Shown here one piece after another: positions 21,645 to 29,519 of a stretch of DNA of 53,890 bases. The number at the start of each line of letters is the position of its first letter. The stretch's first letter is position 1. The position numbers and the translations under genes are program-made. Source of the stretch: Dehalococcoidia bacterium (GTDB taxonomy: Bacteria > Chloroflexota > Dehalococcoidia > Dehalococcoidales > UBA1222); contig QZJY01000060.1 in the NCBI GenBank assembly GCA_003597995.1, positions 1-53,890 of the forward strand, read 5' to 3'. The notes under the pieces were generated by a model. That model had not been told where the DNA came from, searched no databases, and saw nothing but the letters and a program-made list of their open reading frames with translations.

Positions 21645-21727
21645 GGAGCGGACGCCTAATTGGTATGGCAGCGGGCTGTAACCCCGTGGTCTCTGACATG
21701 CAGGTTCAAATCCTGCCCGCTTCACCA
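21645..21727 (+). tRNA. tRNA-Tyr(GTA)
   Basis: Acceptor GGAGCGG/CCGCTTC with one G-U pair, discriminator A, encoded CCA. Anticodon stem GCGGG/CCCGT around CTGTAAC gives anticodon GTA. A GTC/GAC variable stem makes it a bacterial class II tRNA-Tyr; T-arm GCAGG-TTCAAAT-CCTGC. Confidence 0.93.
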
Positions 21728-21777
21728 GTGATAGACTCATCTGCCAGCCAGTAAATGGCGTAAGCGCAGAAGGAGAT

Positions 21778-21912
21778 CGGGTTGCGCTCTGCGGCAACCC
21801 GCAACATACCGTGGCAGCGGATAAGGCCAATCCGTATTGCGCGCAGGGTGCGGGCCGCGACTGCGGTCGCGGTCGGCCCGACCAAACATAACGCAGTAGC
21901 AGTCCGCTGCTA
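21778..21912 (+). ncRNA. Candidate structured RNA downstream of the tRNA cluster
   Basis: Four consecutive strong hairpins without a gene: CGGGTTGC/GCAACCCG (21778-21785/21794-21801); GCGGAT/ATCCGT (21817-21822/21830-21835); CCGCGAC-TGCG-GTCGCGG (21855-21872) inside GGG/CCC; and TAGCAG-TCCG-CTGCTA (21897-21912). The run ends at the terminator 21945-21985. It could be an independent ncRNA released by tRNA processing. No known family recognised. Confidence 0.45.
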
Positions 21913-21944
21913 AGATAACCCGCTCGTGCAGGGCGGCTTTACCG

Positions 21945-21985
21945 AAGCCCGGATGGAGAGGCAACTCTCTGTTCGGGCTTTTTCC
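21945..21985 (+). terminator. Intrinsic terminator with GNRA tetraloop
   Basis: AAGCCCG (21945-21951) pairs with CGGGCTT (21974-21980). An inner GGAGAG-GCAA-CTCTCT hairpin has a GCAA loop, and TTT follows, giving a five-T run with the stem. It closes the tRNA/ncRNA transcript before the co-chaperonin gene. Confidence 0.82.
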
Positions 21986-22013
21986 ATTTACACCTTTTCA
22001 GAAGGATCAGCAG

Positions 22014-22388
22014 ATGCAGACAACTTCCGAACTAACCCGCAAGACGATGAAGATGAGAACGGCGGATGCGCCCCCCGGAGAACCGGCGGGACACCGGCTG
22101 CTTATCAAAATCGTCAATGAGGAGAAGCGCACTCGCGGTAATATCATCATACCCGCAGAGGACAAGCGCGCCTGCGAGACCGGCCAAGTGCTGGTGGTAG
22201 GGCGCAATGCTTTCCTCGGCTACGGCAATGACGATCCGTGGTGCGAAGCAGGCGACATGATTCACTTCGTTCGGCATTCCGGTAAGGACGTCAAGTTTGT
22301 TGACGACCTGAATGAATACCGCGTAATCAACGATGAAGATGTGTACTATGTCCTGAGCGGCAATGGTTCGGGAGGGCAGAATGGCTGA
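22014..22388 (+). CDS. GroES-like co-chaperonin (Cpn10 fold)
   Basis: 124 aa. The barrel pattern of Cpn10 is present: AGHRLLIKIVNEE at the start, then TRGNIIIPAEDKRACETGQV as mobile loop and following strand, VLVVGRNAF, WCEAGDMIHFVRHSGKDVKF, and a final INDEDVYYVL. This parallels GroES up to its terminal ESDILAI. Phage co-chaperonins (T4 gp31 type) cap host GroEL so that it can fold the large capsid protein. The position immediately before scaffold and capsid genes fits that role. AAGGATCAGCAG precedes the ATG. It overlaps the next gene by 8 nt. Confidence 0.82.
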   Translation: MQTTSELTRKTMKMRTADAPPGEPAGHRLLIKIVNEEKRTRGNIIIPAEDKRACETGQVLVVGRNAFLGYGNDDPWCEAGDMIHFVRHSGKDVKFVDDLNEYRVINDEDVYYVLSGNGSGGQNG

Positions 22389-23307
22389 TACCGAGACGAA
22401 AGAGACGATAGTAACCGAAGCGGCTGTGGAAGGCAACGAAGATAACTACGGCGGATTCGATTCCGAAGACCCTGTAGTCAAGATTGCCGAGAGCCACGGT
22501 TGGCTGTCGAAAGATAAATACAAGGGCGATGCCGAGAAGTGGACTACGCCCGACAAGTATATCAACGCGCAGTGGGACATCAACGATGCGACCAAGAACA
22601 GCAACAAACGTCTTGAGCGCACCGTGGAACAGCTTGAGAAGCAGCTTTCCAAAATCTCCCGTGGCTACGAGGAGATGAACAAGCGGGAGCAGAACAAGGT
22701 ACAGTCTGAACTGAAAGAACTGCGCAAGCAGGCCATCGAGGAAGGCGATGCTGCGAAGGTCGATCAGATTGATGAACAGATTGAAACTCTGAAGCAGGGT
22801 GATGCTGGCGGCGGGGAGCCTGCCGTACATCCTGCCGTGGATGAATGGATGGGGCAGAACGAGTGGTATCGTCCGGGCGGTAAGGGTGCTCCGGCTGAAG
22901 TACAGGACATTGTGGAACTGGTCGAGGAACTTAACGGTCTCGATGAGTATTCCAAACTCTCGCCGCAGTTCCGGCTGGCGAAAATCGACCGAGAGGTCGC
23001 TTCTTACGTTGAGATGCGGCGTCCCGATCTGATCGGCAAGTACAAGTTCAACGGCATCAAGCCTGCGACTGTGAACGGCAAGGCGGCTCCGAAGGCCGAT
23101 GATGATGATGATACCGGAAAGACCCGCAGGTCAATCTCTGATGTCGAGGGCAATGTAACCCGTGGCGGGCGTGGGGCAAAGGGCATCAGCTACGACAGCC
23201 TGAACGAGACCGAGAAGGCCATGTGTGATTCGCAGACCAGGGCCATTCCGGGCTATACGAAGGAAGAGTGGCTGAAGGACTACGCGATGCAGAAAGCGAG
23301 AGGGTAG
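22381..23307 (+). CDS. Scaffold-like head assembly protein
   Basis: 308 aa from ATG 22381, with GGAGGGCAGA upstream. Acidic N-terminus (MADTETKETIVTEAAVEGNE), a central coiled coil at ~75-145 (RTVEQLEKQLSKISRGYEEM, REQNKVQSELKELRKQ), a Gly/Pro linker, and a basic C-terminus (KGISYDSLNETEKAMCDSQT). Charge polarity, coiled coil and location between portal and capsid match scaffolding proteins that guide procapsid assembly. No protease motif seen. Family not identified by sequence. Confidence 0.65.
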   Translation: MADTETKETIVTEAAVEGNEDNYGGFDSEDPVVKIAESHGWLSKDKYKGDAEKWTTPDKYINAQWDINDATKNSNKRLERTVEQLEKQLSKISRGYEEMNKREQNKVQSELKELRKQAIEEGDAAKVDQIDEQIETLKQGDAGGGEPAVHPAVDEWMGQNEWYRPGGKGAPAEVQDIVELVEELNGLDEYSKLSPQFRLAKIDREVASYVEMRRPDLIGKYKFNGIKPATVNGKAAPKADDDDDTGKTRRSISDVEGNVTRGGRGAKGISYDSLNETEKAMCDSQTRAIPGYTKEEWLKDYAMQKARG

Positions 23308-23311
23308 AACC

Positions 23312-24124
23312 ATGACAGACATACAGAAGAAATACCACCTGACGCTTAAGGATGGCCTGTATTACAAGGTAGATGGCTCCGCCTTTCCCAAGAAAGCCGC
23401 TCCGAATCTGGTCAGGGGTAAACTAACTGGCGATGGTTACAAGGTGACTGTCGTGCCGGTTCAGCCGGAAGGCTTTGCCCTGCGGATTCTTGACATGAAT
23501 GAAAATGCAAGTACGGCCAGTGCGCCGATAGAAAGAGAAGATACAATGCGACAGGCAATTGTGCAGGAGCAGCCCGAAGCGGGCACGACTCAGAATGAGT
23601 CAATCGAGGAACTACGGAACAAGCTGGCTCGACTGGAAGCTGAACAGAAGCAGGGTAACAATGGCGGTACAGATGCGCCGTCAGGGGCAGCCAAGGGCAG
23701 TGCCCCGCGCAAGCGTCCTGAGAGGACACCCTTCTCGTTCAACAAGCTCAAGTTTCCTCAGCGGCCCGGCTACATGCGGCGCGTATTCAACGATGTTGAT
23801 GGTGGAATGCGTATCGCTCAGGCCAAGGCGGCTGGTTGGGAAGTGGTCGAAGACCCTTACGCCGTAGTGGATTCCGATAAGAACGTGAACGCGCCGAGCC
23901 AGATGGGCAAGGGCGTGACCCGCCATGTCGGAACCAACGACTCTCACGGTTCAATCACCGGCGTTCTGATGGAAATCCCGCAGGAATGGTATGACGAGGA
24001 TCAAGCCAAGAAGAACGAGGTGGTTGACAAGTCCGAAGCGGGGCTGCGCCGCGTCAACAAGGATGGCGTTGTCGGCGGCCTGACCGTTGGAGACCAAACA
24101 CCCGAAAAGAAGTGGCGGGACTAA
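23312..24124 (+). CDS. Conserved phage head-region protein, 270 aa
   Basis: The N-terminal ~70 residues are beta-rich (KYHLTLKDGLYYKVDGSAFP) and the middle is a coiled coil plus Gly/Ala/Lys linker. The C-terminal ~110 residues (RPGYMRRVFNDVDGGMRIAQ, AAGWEVVEDPY, LMEIPQEWYDEDQAKK) match a protein commonly found just upstream of capsid genes in podoviruses, often labelled hypothetical or scaffold-related. No enzymatic motif. It probably assists capsid assembly together with the preceding gene. Confidence 0.6.
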   Translation: MTDIQKKYHLTLKDGLYYKVDGSAFPKKAAPNLVRGKLTGDGYKVTVVPVQPEGFALRILDMNENASTASAPIEREDTMRQAIVQEQPEAGTTQNESIEELRNKLARLEAEQKQGNNGGTDAPSGAAKGSAPRKRPERTPFSFNKLKFPQRPGYMRRVFNDVDGGMRIAQAKAAGWEVVEDPYAVVDSDKNVNAPSQMGKGVTRHVGTNDSHGSITGVLMEIPQEWYDEDQAKKNEVVDKSEAGLRRVNKDGVVGGLTVGDQTPEKKWRD

Positions 24125-24146
24125 CTCCCGCAAGGAGTGATTTACT

Positions 24147-24773
24147 GTGGCAAATCTTGATCGCGTCAATGGGTTCAAACCCGTTGGCACCCTCAGCGGA
24201 GGCAAAGGCTCCATTGGATGGATTCAGAAGTGCCTTGTCGATGAGGATGATTCCACTGCCGTTGCCGTAGGCGATATTGTCGTCTTGGCTTCTGGCAACG
24301 AAAGTCTTGGCATTCCGACCGTAGCTGCGTCGGCTGCCCAAGATGTGCCTTACGGCGTAGTCGTGGGCATCGAAAACTGGGACGGTAGCGATTCTTCCGT
24401 CACCCAGACTCTCGACAAACCGCGCTATCGTCCGGCGTCTGTTCGTGGCTACGCACTTGTAGCCATCGCCCCCGATCTGGTTATGGAAGCCCAGATCAGT
24501 ACCGGCGGCGACCTTGAAGATGGTGACATTGGTGCCAACGCCGATCTGGTCGCTGGTGGCGTTGATACTGCGGCCCAGACCTCCGGTATGGAACTGAACT
24601 ATGCCACGATGGCGGCCACCAATACGCTGGTCTTCAAGATCATCGAACTGCTGCCGCGTGAGGATAACGCTCTCGGCGCTCATGCTAAGGTTCTGTGCAC
24701 GTTCAACCTGCACGATCTGGCTGGCGGCGCTGACACCACTGGTTCCACTGGTTCTACTGGCGTTCATGCTTAA
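24147..24773 (+). CDS. Putative head decoration protein, GTG start
   Basis: 208 aa from GTG 24147 with AAGGAGTGATTTACT upstream. Beta-rich, with a sandwich/barrel region AVAVGDIVVLASGNESL, YGVVVGIENWDG and VRGYALVAIAPDLVMEAQ, typical of small capsid decoration proteins encoded just before the major capsid gene. The C-terminus is a Gly/Ser/Thr tail (TTGSTGSTGVHA). Role inferred from fold pattern and position. Confidence 0.6.
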   Translation: MANLDRVNGFKPVGTLSGGKGSIGWIQKCLVDEDDSTAVAVGDIVVLASGNESLGIPTVAASAAQDVPYGVVVGIENWDGSDSSVTQTLDKPRYRPASVRGYALVAIAPDLVMEAQISTGGDLEDGDIGANADLVAGGVDTAAQTSGMELNYATMAATNTLVFKIIELLPREDNALGAHAKVLCTFNLHDLAGGADTTGSTGSTGVHA

Positions 24774-24832
24774 TCTCGGCTGTTTTGTTTTTAACGAGCA
24801 GATTTACTAACTGCATATCACGGAGATAAACA

Positions 24833-25756
24833 ATGTCTGTACCGATTACCCGTGGTGATCTTGCGAAGATGCTCTGGCCGGGATTGAACAAGATTTTCGG
24901 CCAGGAGTACGCGGAACACCCTGTTATTTACGAACGTCTGTTTAAGAAGTTCACTTCAACCAAGGCATACGAGGAAGAAGTCGGTCTGACCGGCCTCGGA
25001 CTCGTGCCGATCAAGACCGAAGGCTCTCCCGTGCTGATGGATAGCATGGCTCAGGGCTACATCAAGCGCTATACGCACGTTACCTACGCTTCCGGCTTCA
25101 AGGTTACTATGGAAGCGGCTGAGGACAACCAGTACCAGCTTACGCAGCAGATGATGAGAAGTCCGCGTGCGCTGGCCTACTCGATCCGTCAGACCAAGGA
25201 AACGATTGCGGCCAACATCTTCAACCGTGGGTTTACCTCGACGTATCCGGGTGCCGACAGCCTGGAACTGTTCTCGCTGCTCCATACCAATGGCGGCGGC
25301 AACGGTGGAACCTACCAGAACGAACTGACGACTGCGGCTGACCTGAGCGAAGCGGCTCTGGAACAGGCTTCCATTGACATGGGTGCCTGGACGAACGACC
25401 GTGGCCTGAAGATCAGCGCCCAGATTACCGCACTGGTAGTCCCTGTCGCGCTGAAGTTCGAGGCGTACCGGATCACCAAGAGCGTCCTGCGTCCGGGCAC
25501 GGCGAACAATGACCCCAACGCGCTGCATGCAATGGGCACCGTGCCGGAGATCATCGTATCGCCGTATCTGACCGACAGTGATGCGTGGTTCCTTCTGACG
25601 GACGTGCCCGATGGCCTGAAGTATTTTGAGCGCAAGGGCGACACGTTTGAAATCGACAACGAGTTCCTGACGATGGACGCCATCTACACCGGTCACTTCC
25701 GTTGCAGCTTTGGCTGGACTGACCCGAAAGGTGCTTTCGGATCAAGTGGGGCATAG
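24833..25756 (+). CDS. Major capsid protein (HK97 fold, Mu gpT-like)
   Basis: 307 aa; CACGGAGATAAACA precedes the ATG. The N-terminus LAKMLWPGLNKIFGQEYAEH and VIYERLFKKFTSTKAYEEEV, the spine-helix region MRSPRALAYSIRQTKETIAA, SLLHTNGGGNGGT, and C-terminal strands EIIVSPYLTDSDAWFLLTD and GLKYFERKGDTFEID match the Mu gpT-type HK97 capsid family. No N-terminal delta domain remains, consistent with separate scaffold genes upstream. It forms the icosahedral shell. A hairpin follows the gene. Confidence 0.88.
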   Translation: MSVPITRGDLAKMLWPGLNKIFGQEYAEHPVIYERLFKKFTSTKAYEEEVGLTGLGLVPIKTEGSPVLMDSMAQGYIKRYTHVTYASGFKVTMEAAEDNQYQLTQQMMRSPRALAYSIRQTKETIAANIFNRGFTSTYPGADSLELFSLLHTNGGGNGGTYQNELTTAADLSEAALEQASIDMGAWTNDRGLKISAQITALVVPVALKFEAYRITKSVLRPGTANNDPNALHAMGTVPEIIVSPYLTDSDAWFLLTDVPDGLKYFERKGDTFEIDNEFLTMDAIYTGHFRCSFGWTDPKGAFGSSGA

Positions 25757-25774
25757 GCTATACCTGCTTGACAC

Positions 25775-25806
25775 AGATTGGACTGGCTTTCGGGTCAGTC
25801 CAGTCT
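25775..25806 (+). terminator. Hairpin after the capsid gene
   Basis: AGATTGGACTG (25775-25785) pairs with CAGTCCAGTCT (25796-25806), 11 bp with one G-U. Followed by GAATTAAAAAA instead of a T-run, so it may be a weak terminator or an mRNA-stabilising element that raises capsid expression. Confidence 0.5.
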
Positions 25807-25874
25807 GAATTAAAAAATATCCGAACTGCGGGTATTTCACTTATCGACGCCACTGGCGTCCGCAGGAGATGCAA

Positions 25875-26789
25875 ATGGTATACTCAAATTTCCCTAAAGG
25901 GTTCAGGGATGGCGTGACCATTCTTGACCTTCCTCACCAGCCGCTGGTCAACCCGGCCAATAAGGTGCTCTGGGTTGATTCCGGGGCTGACCGTAACGGC
26001 GACGGTTCGTATCATGTACCGTATGCCACTGTGGCTGCCGCGATCTCTGCGGCCAGTGCCGGCGATACGATTATGATTGCCGCCGGACACACTGAGAACC
26101 TTTCCAGCGCAACCATCTTTGCCGTAGCGACCGCCAGCCTGACGTTTATCGGCATGGGCGAGGGGCAGCGTATTCCGAAGTTTACAACTACGGCTACCGC
26201 TGGCGCTCTGATGGTCACGGCAGCCAACTGCGTGTTCCAGAACCTGCGGTTCGTAGCTGGTATCGACAACACCGTGCAGGCTATCGATCTGTCGGCTGAT
26301 GCCGATGGGACTATTATCCGTCGGTGTATCTTCGAGGACACGGCCAGCAACAAAGAGTTCCTGAAACACATTGACATCGCCACCACCATCGCCAACGTCA
26401 TTATCGAGGACTGCGAGTTCATCTGTACCGCAGGCGGCGGCATGACGAGTTCGATCTTCTTTACAGGGTCGAGTTCCGATGTTGTGATCCGCAATAACTT
26501 CTTCTGGGTGGATGCCTCGGCCTCAGTCATCGATCACCTGACGGGCATTGCAACGAACATCCTGATCCATGACAACCGGATGGTCAACCTTGACGCTACC
26601 ACCGTTCTGGGCCTCGGCATTAAATCCGACAGCACCAGCACTGGACAGGTATTCGATAACTATATCTTCTGTAGTGAAGCGGCTTCCGCGATCTTCGCGG
26701 TGACGAACGATTTCTTCGTCTGCGAGAACTACAGCACCAATAACATCAACGCCAGTGGCGTATTGCAGCCTGCTGCCGATACCATCTAA
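25875..26789 (+). CDS. Right-handed beta-helix protein 1
   Basis: 304 aa from the ATG at 25875, which has AGGAG at good spacing (the ATG at 25869 is too close to it). The cap KVLWVDSGADRNGDG, PYATVAAAISA and AGDTIMIAAGHTENLS begins a pectate-lyase-like parallel beta-helix. The coils repeat I-I-R-x-C-x-F and V-V-I-R-N-N-x-F (GTIIRRCIFED, NVIIEDCEFI, DVVIRNNFFW). No catalytic Asp/Glu cluster is evident. Such folds occur in tailspikes and capsid-decorating proteins; the location right after the capsid gene suggests virion surface attachment. The next gene is a paralogue. Confidence 0.75.
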   Translation: MVYSNFPKGFRDGVTILDLPHQPLVNPANKVLWVDSGADRNGDGSYHVPYATVAAAISAASAGDTIMIAAGHTENLSSATIFAVATASLTFIGMGEGQRIPKFTTTATAGALMVTAANCVFQNLRFVAGIDNTVQAIDLSADADGTIIRRCIFEDTASNKEFLKHIDIATTIANVIIEDCEFICTAGGGMTSSIFFTGSSSDVVIRNNFFWVDASASVIDHLTGIATNILIHDNRMVNLDATTVLGLGIKSDSTSTGQVFDNYIFCSEAASAIFAVTNDFFVCENYSTNNINASGVLQPAADTI

Positions 26790-26815
26790 CTGACGACGCC
26801 GAAGGGAGACGACAA

Positions 26816-27733
26816 ATGAGTAAGCTTTTAGCAGCTTCCAGCGCGGGTGCCGTCATTCAGGGTATCCCGACTTCACAGATTCCGAACTCGAATAAAAAGA
26901 CCATCTGGGTGGATGCTAATTTCACTCAGGGTCGGCGCGATGGCTCACGGCTCGGCCCGTATGCCACTATTGACGCGGCTATTGCCAAGGCTGCGACCGG
27001 GGATACTATCCTGATCGCTGCGGGCCATACCGAGAATATGTCTACCGCCGCCATCTTCGCCGTTGACGTTGCGGGATTGACTATCCGTGGCTTGGGCGAA
27101 GGTGAACGCAGGCCGACATTCACCTCGACTGCCGCCGCTGGCGCGTGCATGATTACTGTCGCCAATACGGTGCTGGAGAACCTCAAGTTCGTGGCGAACT
27201 TCGCTACCGGCACCACGCAGGCCATTGATCTCGCCGCCGCCGCCGATGGCACGATCATCCGTAATTGCGCCTTCCGTGATACCAGTGCGGCCAATGAGTT
27301 CCTGATCCATATCGACATCGCCACTACGATTGCGAACGTGGTGATCGAAGGCTGCGATTTCACGACCGCCGCCGGTTCGATGACAAGTTCGATTTTCTTC
27401 ACCGGCACCAGCAGCAACGTTGTGATTCGCAACAACCGTTGGCAGGTGGATGCTTCGGCTTCGGTTATTGACCATCTGACCGACAACCCGTCGCTGATCC
27501 GTATCCATAACAACCGGATCGTGAACATTGATGTTACCGCTGGCCTCGTTATCGGTCTCAAGTCCGATGATGCCGGTACTGGCATTATCTATGACAATTA
27601 TATCCAGTCGCCGTCCACTGGCGCTGCGGTTCTGGCGGCTACGAACGATTTTCATGTAGCGCAGAACTTCTGTAGCAACGACATTAATACCAGTGGCGTT
27701 CTCAACCCGGCTGCTGATACTTACGCGAGTTAA
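26816..27733 (+). CDS. Right-handed beta-helix protein 2 (tandem paralogue)
   Basis: 305 aa, colinear with the preceding protein after a different ~25-residue N-terminus (MSKLLAASSAGAVIQGIPTS). Shared stretches include KTIWVDANFTQGRRDG, PYATIDAAIAKA, GDTILIAAGHTENMS, IHIDIATTIANVVIEGCDF and TSSIFFTG. The tandem pair arose by duplication, with third-codon positions already diverged. Distinct N-termini may direct the two copies to different partners. Function inferred as virion surface or receptor interaction. Confidence 0.75.
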   Translation: MSKLLAASSAGAVIQGIPTSQIPNSNKKTIWVDANFTQGRRDGSRLGPYATIDAAIAKAATGDTILIAAGHTENMSTAAIFAVDVAGLTIRGLGEGERRPTFTSTAAAGACMITVANTVLENLKFVANFATGTTQAIDLAAAADGTIIRNCAFRDTSAANEFLIHIDIATTIANVVIEGCDFTTAAGSMTSSIFFTGTSSNVVIRNNRWQVDASASVIDHLTDNPSLIRIHNNRIVNIDVTAGLVIGLKSDDAGTGIIYDNYIQSPSTGAAVLAATNDFHVAQNFCSNDINTSGVLNPAADTYAS

Positions 27734-27751
27734 ACTGTCCGCTTGGGAGAT

Positions 27752-27767
27752 CGGGGCTTCGGCCCCG
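27752..27767 (+). terminator. UUCG hairpin between late genes
   Basis: CGGGGC-TTCG-GCCCCG, a very stable UUCG-capped hairpin 18 bp after the stop of gene 26816. No T-run follows, so a processing or stability element is as likely as a terminator. Confidence 0.5.
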
Positions 27768-27801
27768 GTCATCCTGACATCATAATGTTAAGGAGGAATT
27801 A

Positions 27802-29052
27802 ATGAGGCCAGTTAATGTAACAATCGGCCTGTCTCCGGCGGATGCGGATGGGATATGCGCGTCGCAGACTACTGCTGCGGCAGCCGAACTCGATCTCAGT
27901 GGCGGGGCATTAAGCGCCGCCACGGGTATCGCTCGATTGGCTACAGCCGCTCAGATCGTTATTACCTGCGCCGCCGATGAGACTGGCAACACTTTCATCG
28001 TTACCGGCGTTAATGGTAGCGGCCTGCCCGTCGAGGAACGCATTACCGGCGTAAGTGCCTCTGCGGCTACGAGCGTCCAGAGTTACCGCGAGGTGTCCCG
28101 CATCTATATTACGGGAGCCACTTCCGGCAACGTCAGCGTTGGCGTCTCCGGCTCTACGCAGTCGATTTCGGTCAACCAGACAGCCACCGCCGCAAGGGCG
28201 TTGACGATCACCGGCATAATGAGTTACGAAGCCAAGATGACCGGCTACGCCGACAACGGCGCACCCCTGCCTGTTCTGATTTATTCCGCTGGTGATGATA
28301 CGGGTGATACGTTTACGATCTACGGCCAGGATGGCAACGGCGTGGATATCTCCGAAGCCGTTACCGGGGCCAACGCCGATACAGCCACCAGCACCAAGAC
28401 ATTCAGGAAGGTCTACGCCATCTACGACAGTGGAGCATCTACCGGAGCGGTATACGCCGGGTGGGCTTCCGATGTGGATGGTATCGCCAAGAGCCAGACG
28501 ATGGCCGGGGCGGGCTACCTTGTAATGAACGGTGCCAAGTGTACCACTCAGCCGCGCCACGTATCCATCTATTCCAGTGCCGATGAATCAGCCTTCACGT
28601 TCACCGTAGTCGGCACCGACCGTACCGGCGCTCGCTTGACTGAGGACATCACCGGCCCGACCGCTGCGGCTACCGCTAAAGGCAATAAGAACTTCGCTAC
28701 CGTTCAGGCTGTGTATATCAACGGCAACGCGGCTGGCAATATCACCGTCGGCTCGGCTGACGAGTGTGAAAGCAAGCCGATCATCGTTGACTACTTCACC
28801 AGCGGCATGTCGGTTGCCATTCTCCATTCCACCAGCGACAGCCAGACGCATCGCTTCCTGGTTACGCTGGATAACCTGCTGTCGGGCGAACGCAATGAGG
28901 ACACCGCCCGCTGGCTGGAGGAGACCGGCACTGCAACAGCGAATGAAACATTTTCGTCTACATCCGTGGTCAAGGCGGTTCGCCTTGAGATCACCGGCCA
29001 CGTTCGCGGGGCCGTTGACATGCTGATGAACTTCCCTGGGTATAACGATTAA
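27802..29052 (+). CDS. Ig-like repeat protein of the neck/head region
   Basis: 416 aa after AAGGAGGAATTA. Three tandem ~100-residue modules (about 10-135, 135-240, 240-330) share a pattern: ADxDGIxxSQT, an Ile/Val strand, ADETGNTFIVTGVNGSG or ADESAFTFTVVGTDRTG, EDITGP, a Thr-rich turn, F-(R/A)-(K/T)-V-x-x-(I/V)-Y and SGNVSVG. Single copies of the same module sit inside the neck proteins at 30508 and 31552. The last ~85 residues differ (VDYFTSGMSVAILHSTSDSQ). No signal peptide. Likely a virion decoration protein, possibly adhesive. Confidence 0.65.
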   Translation: MRPVNVTIGLSPADADGICASQTTAAAAELDLSGGALSAATGIARLATAAQIVITCAADETGNTFIVTGVNGSGLPVEERITGVSASAATSVQSYREVSRIYITGATSGNVSVGVSGSTQSISVNQTATAARALTITGIMSYEAKMTGYADNGAPLPVLIYSAGDDTGDTFTIYGQDGNGVDISEAVTGANADTATSTKTFRKVYAIYDSGASTGAVYAGWASDVDGIAKSQTMAGAGYLVMNGAKCTTQPRHVSIYSSADESAFTFTVVGTDRTGARLTEDITGPTAAATAKGNKNFATVQAVYINGNAAGNITVGSADECESKPIIVDYFTSGMSVAILHSTSDSQTHRFLVTLDNLLSGERNEDTARWLEETGTATANETFSSTSVVKAVRLEITGHVRGAVDMLMNFPGYND

Positions 29053-29333
29053 TGGGACGCACAGGTAAATACCGTCCGGGCGAGTACCTTGTTAATTGTG
29101 CGATCTGCGGGCGCAATCGGTATTCCAGTGATGTCACTAAAAACTGGAAGGGGCAAATGGTCTGTACCGACAGTTGTTTCGAGACCAGGCATCCCCATGA
29201 CAGGGTGAAGGTTCGGCCCGACACCGCCAGACCTGCAAATCCACGACCGGACGGCAACCAGACCGAAGCCTTCACCCCGATGGGGACTATTACTGCGGAT
29301 GACCTTCACGAGTACGATGGTGTAGCGCTGTAG
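29052..29333 (+). CDS. Conserved small phage structural-region protein, 93 aa
   Basis: TAATG overlap with the previous gene. GRTGKYRPGEYLVNCAICGR, WKGQMVCTDSCFE and RHPHDRVK follow a pattern familiar from small proteins encoded near neck genes in many podo- and siphoviruses. CxxC and CTDSC suggest a zinc site. The C-terminal half is Pro/Thr-rich. Exact function unknown. Confidence 0.7.
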   Translation: MGRTGKYRPGEYLVNCAICGRNRYSSDVTKNWKGQMVCTDSCFETRHPHDRVKVRPDTARPANPRPDGNQTEAFTPMGTITADDLHEYDGVAL

Positions 29334-29341
29334 GAGATGAT

Positions 29342-29509
29342 ATGCCGCGCCCGAAGAAAGGCGAAAGCAAGCAGGCTTACGTAAGCCGGGCTATCCCGAT
29401 AATCGCCGATGAACACCCGGAGTTGTCCCGGAAAGCTCGTGTCGGGCGGGCGTTCGGAATGTATGACTCGCACAAAAAGAAGTGCAGACGCAGAGCCTTG
29501 ACCGAATAG
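29342..29509 (+). CDS. Small basic phage protein, 55 aa
   Basis: ATG at 29342 with TAGGAGATGAT upstream. MPRPKKGESKQAYVSRAIPI followed by a short helical tail (RKARVGRAFGMYDSHKKKCR) is a pattern seen in small head-tail-region proteins of other phages. Very basic, possibly DNA-contacting. Function unknown. Confidence 0.65.
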   Translation: MPRPKKGESKQAYVSRAIPIIADEHPELSRKARVGRAFGMYDSHKKKCRRRALTE

Positions 29510-29519
29510 GCGGTGAACG

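Noticed and set aside
24054-24767. Minus-strand 237-aa frame opposite the decoration protein
   Set aside because: Shadow frame of a well-supported plus-strand structural gene.
25875-27733. Diversity-generating retroelement targets
   Set aside because: Paired beta-helix and fibre genes suggested it, but no reverse transcriptase and no template-like repeat with adenine-specific differences is seen in the window.
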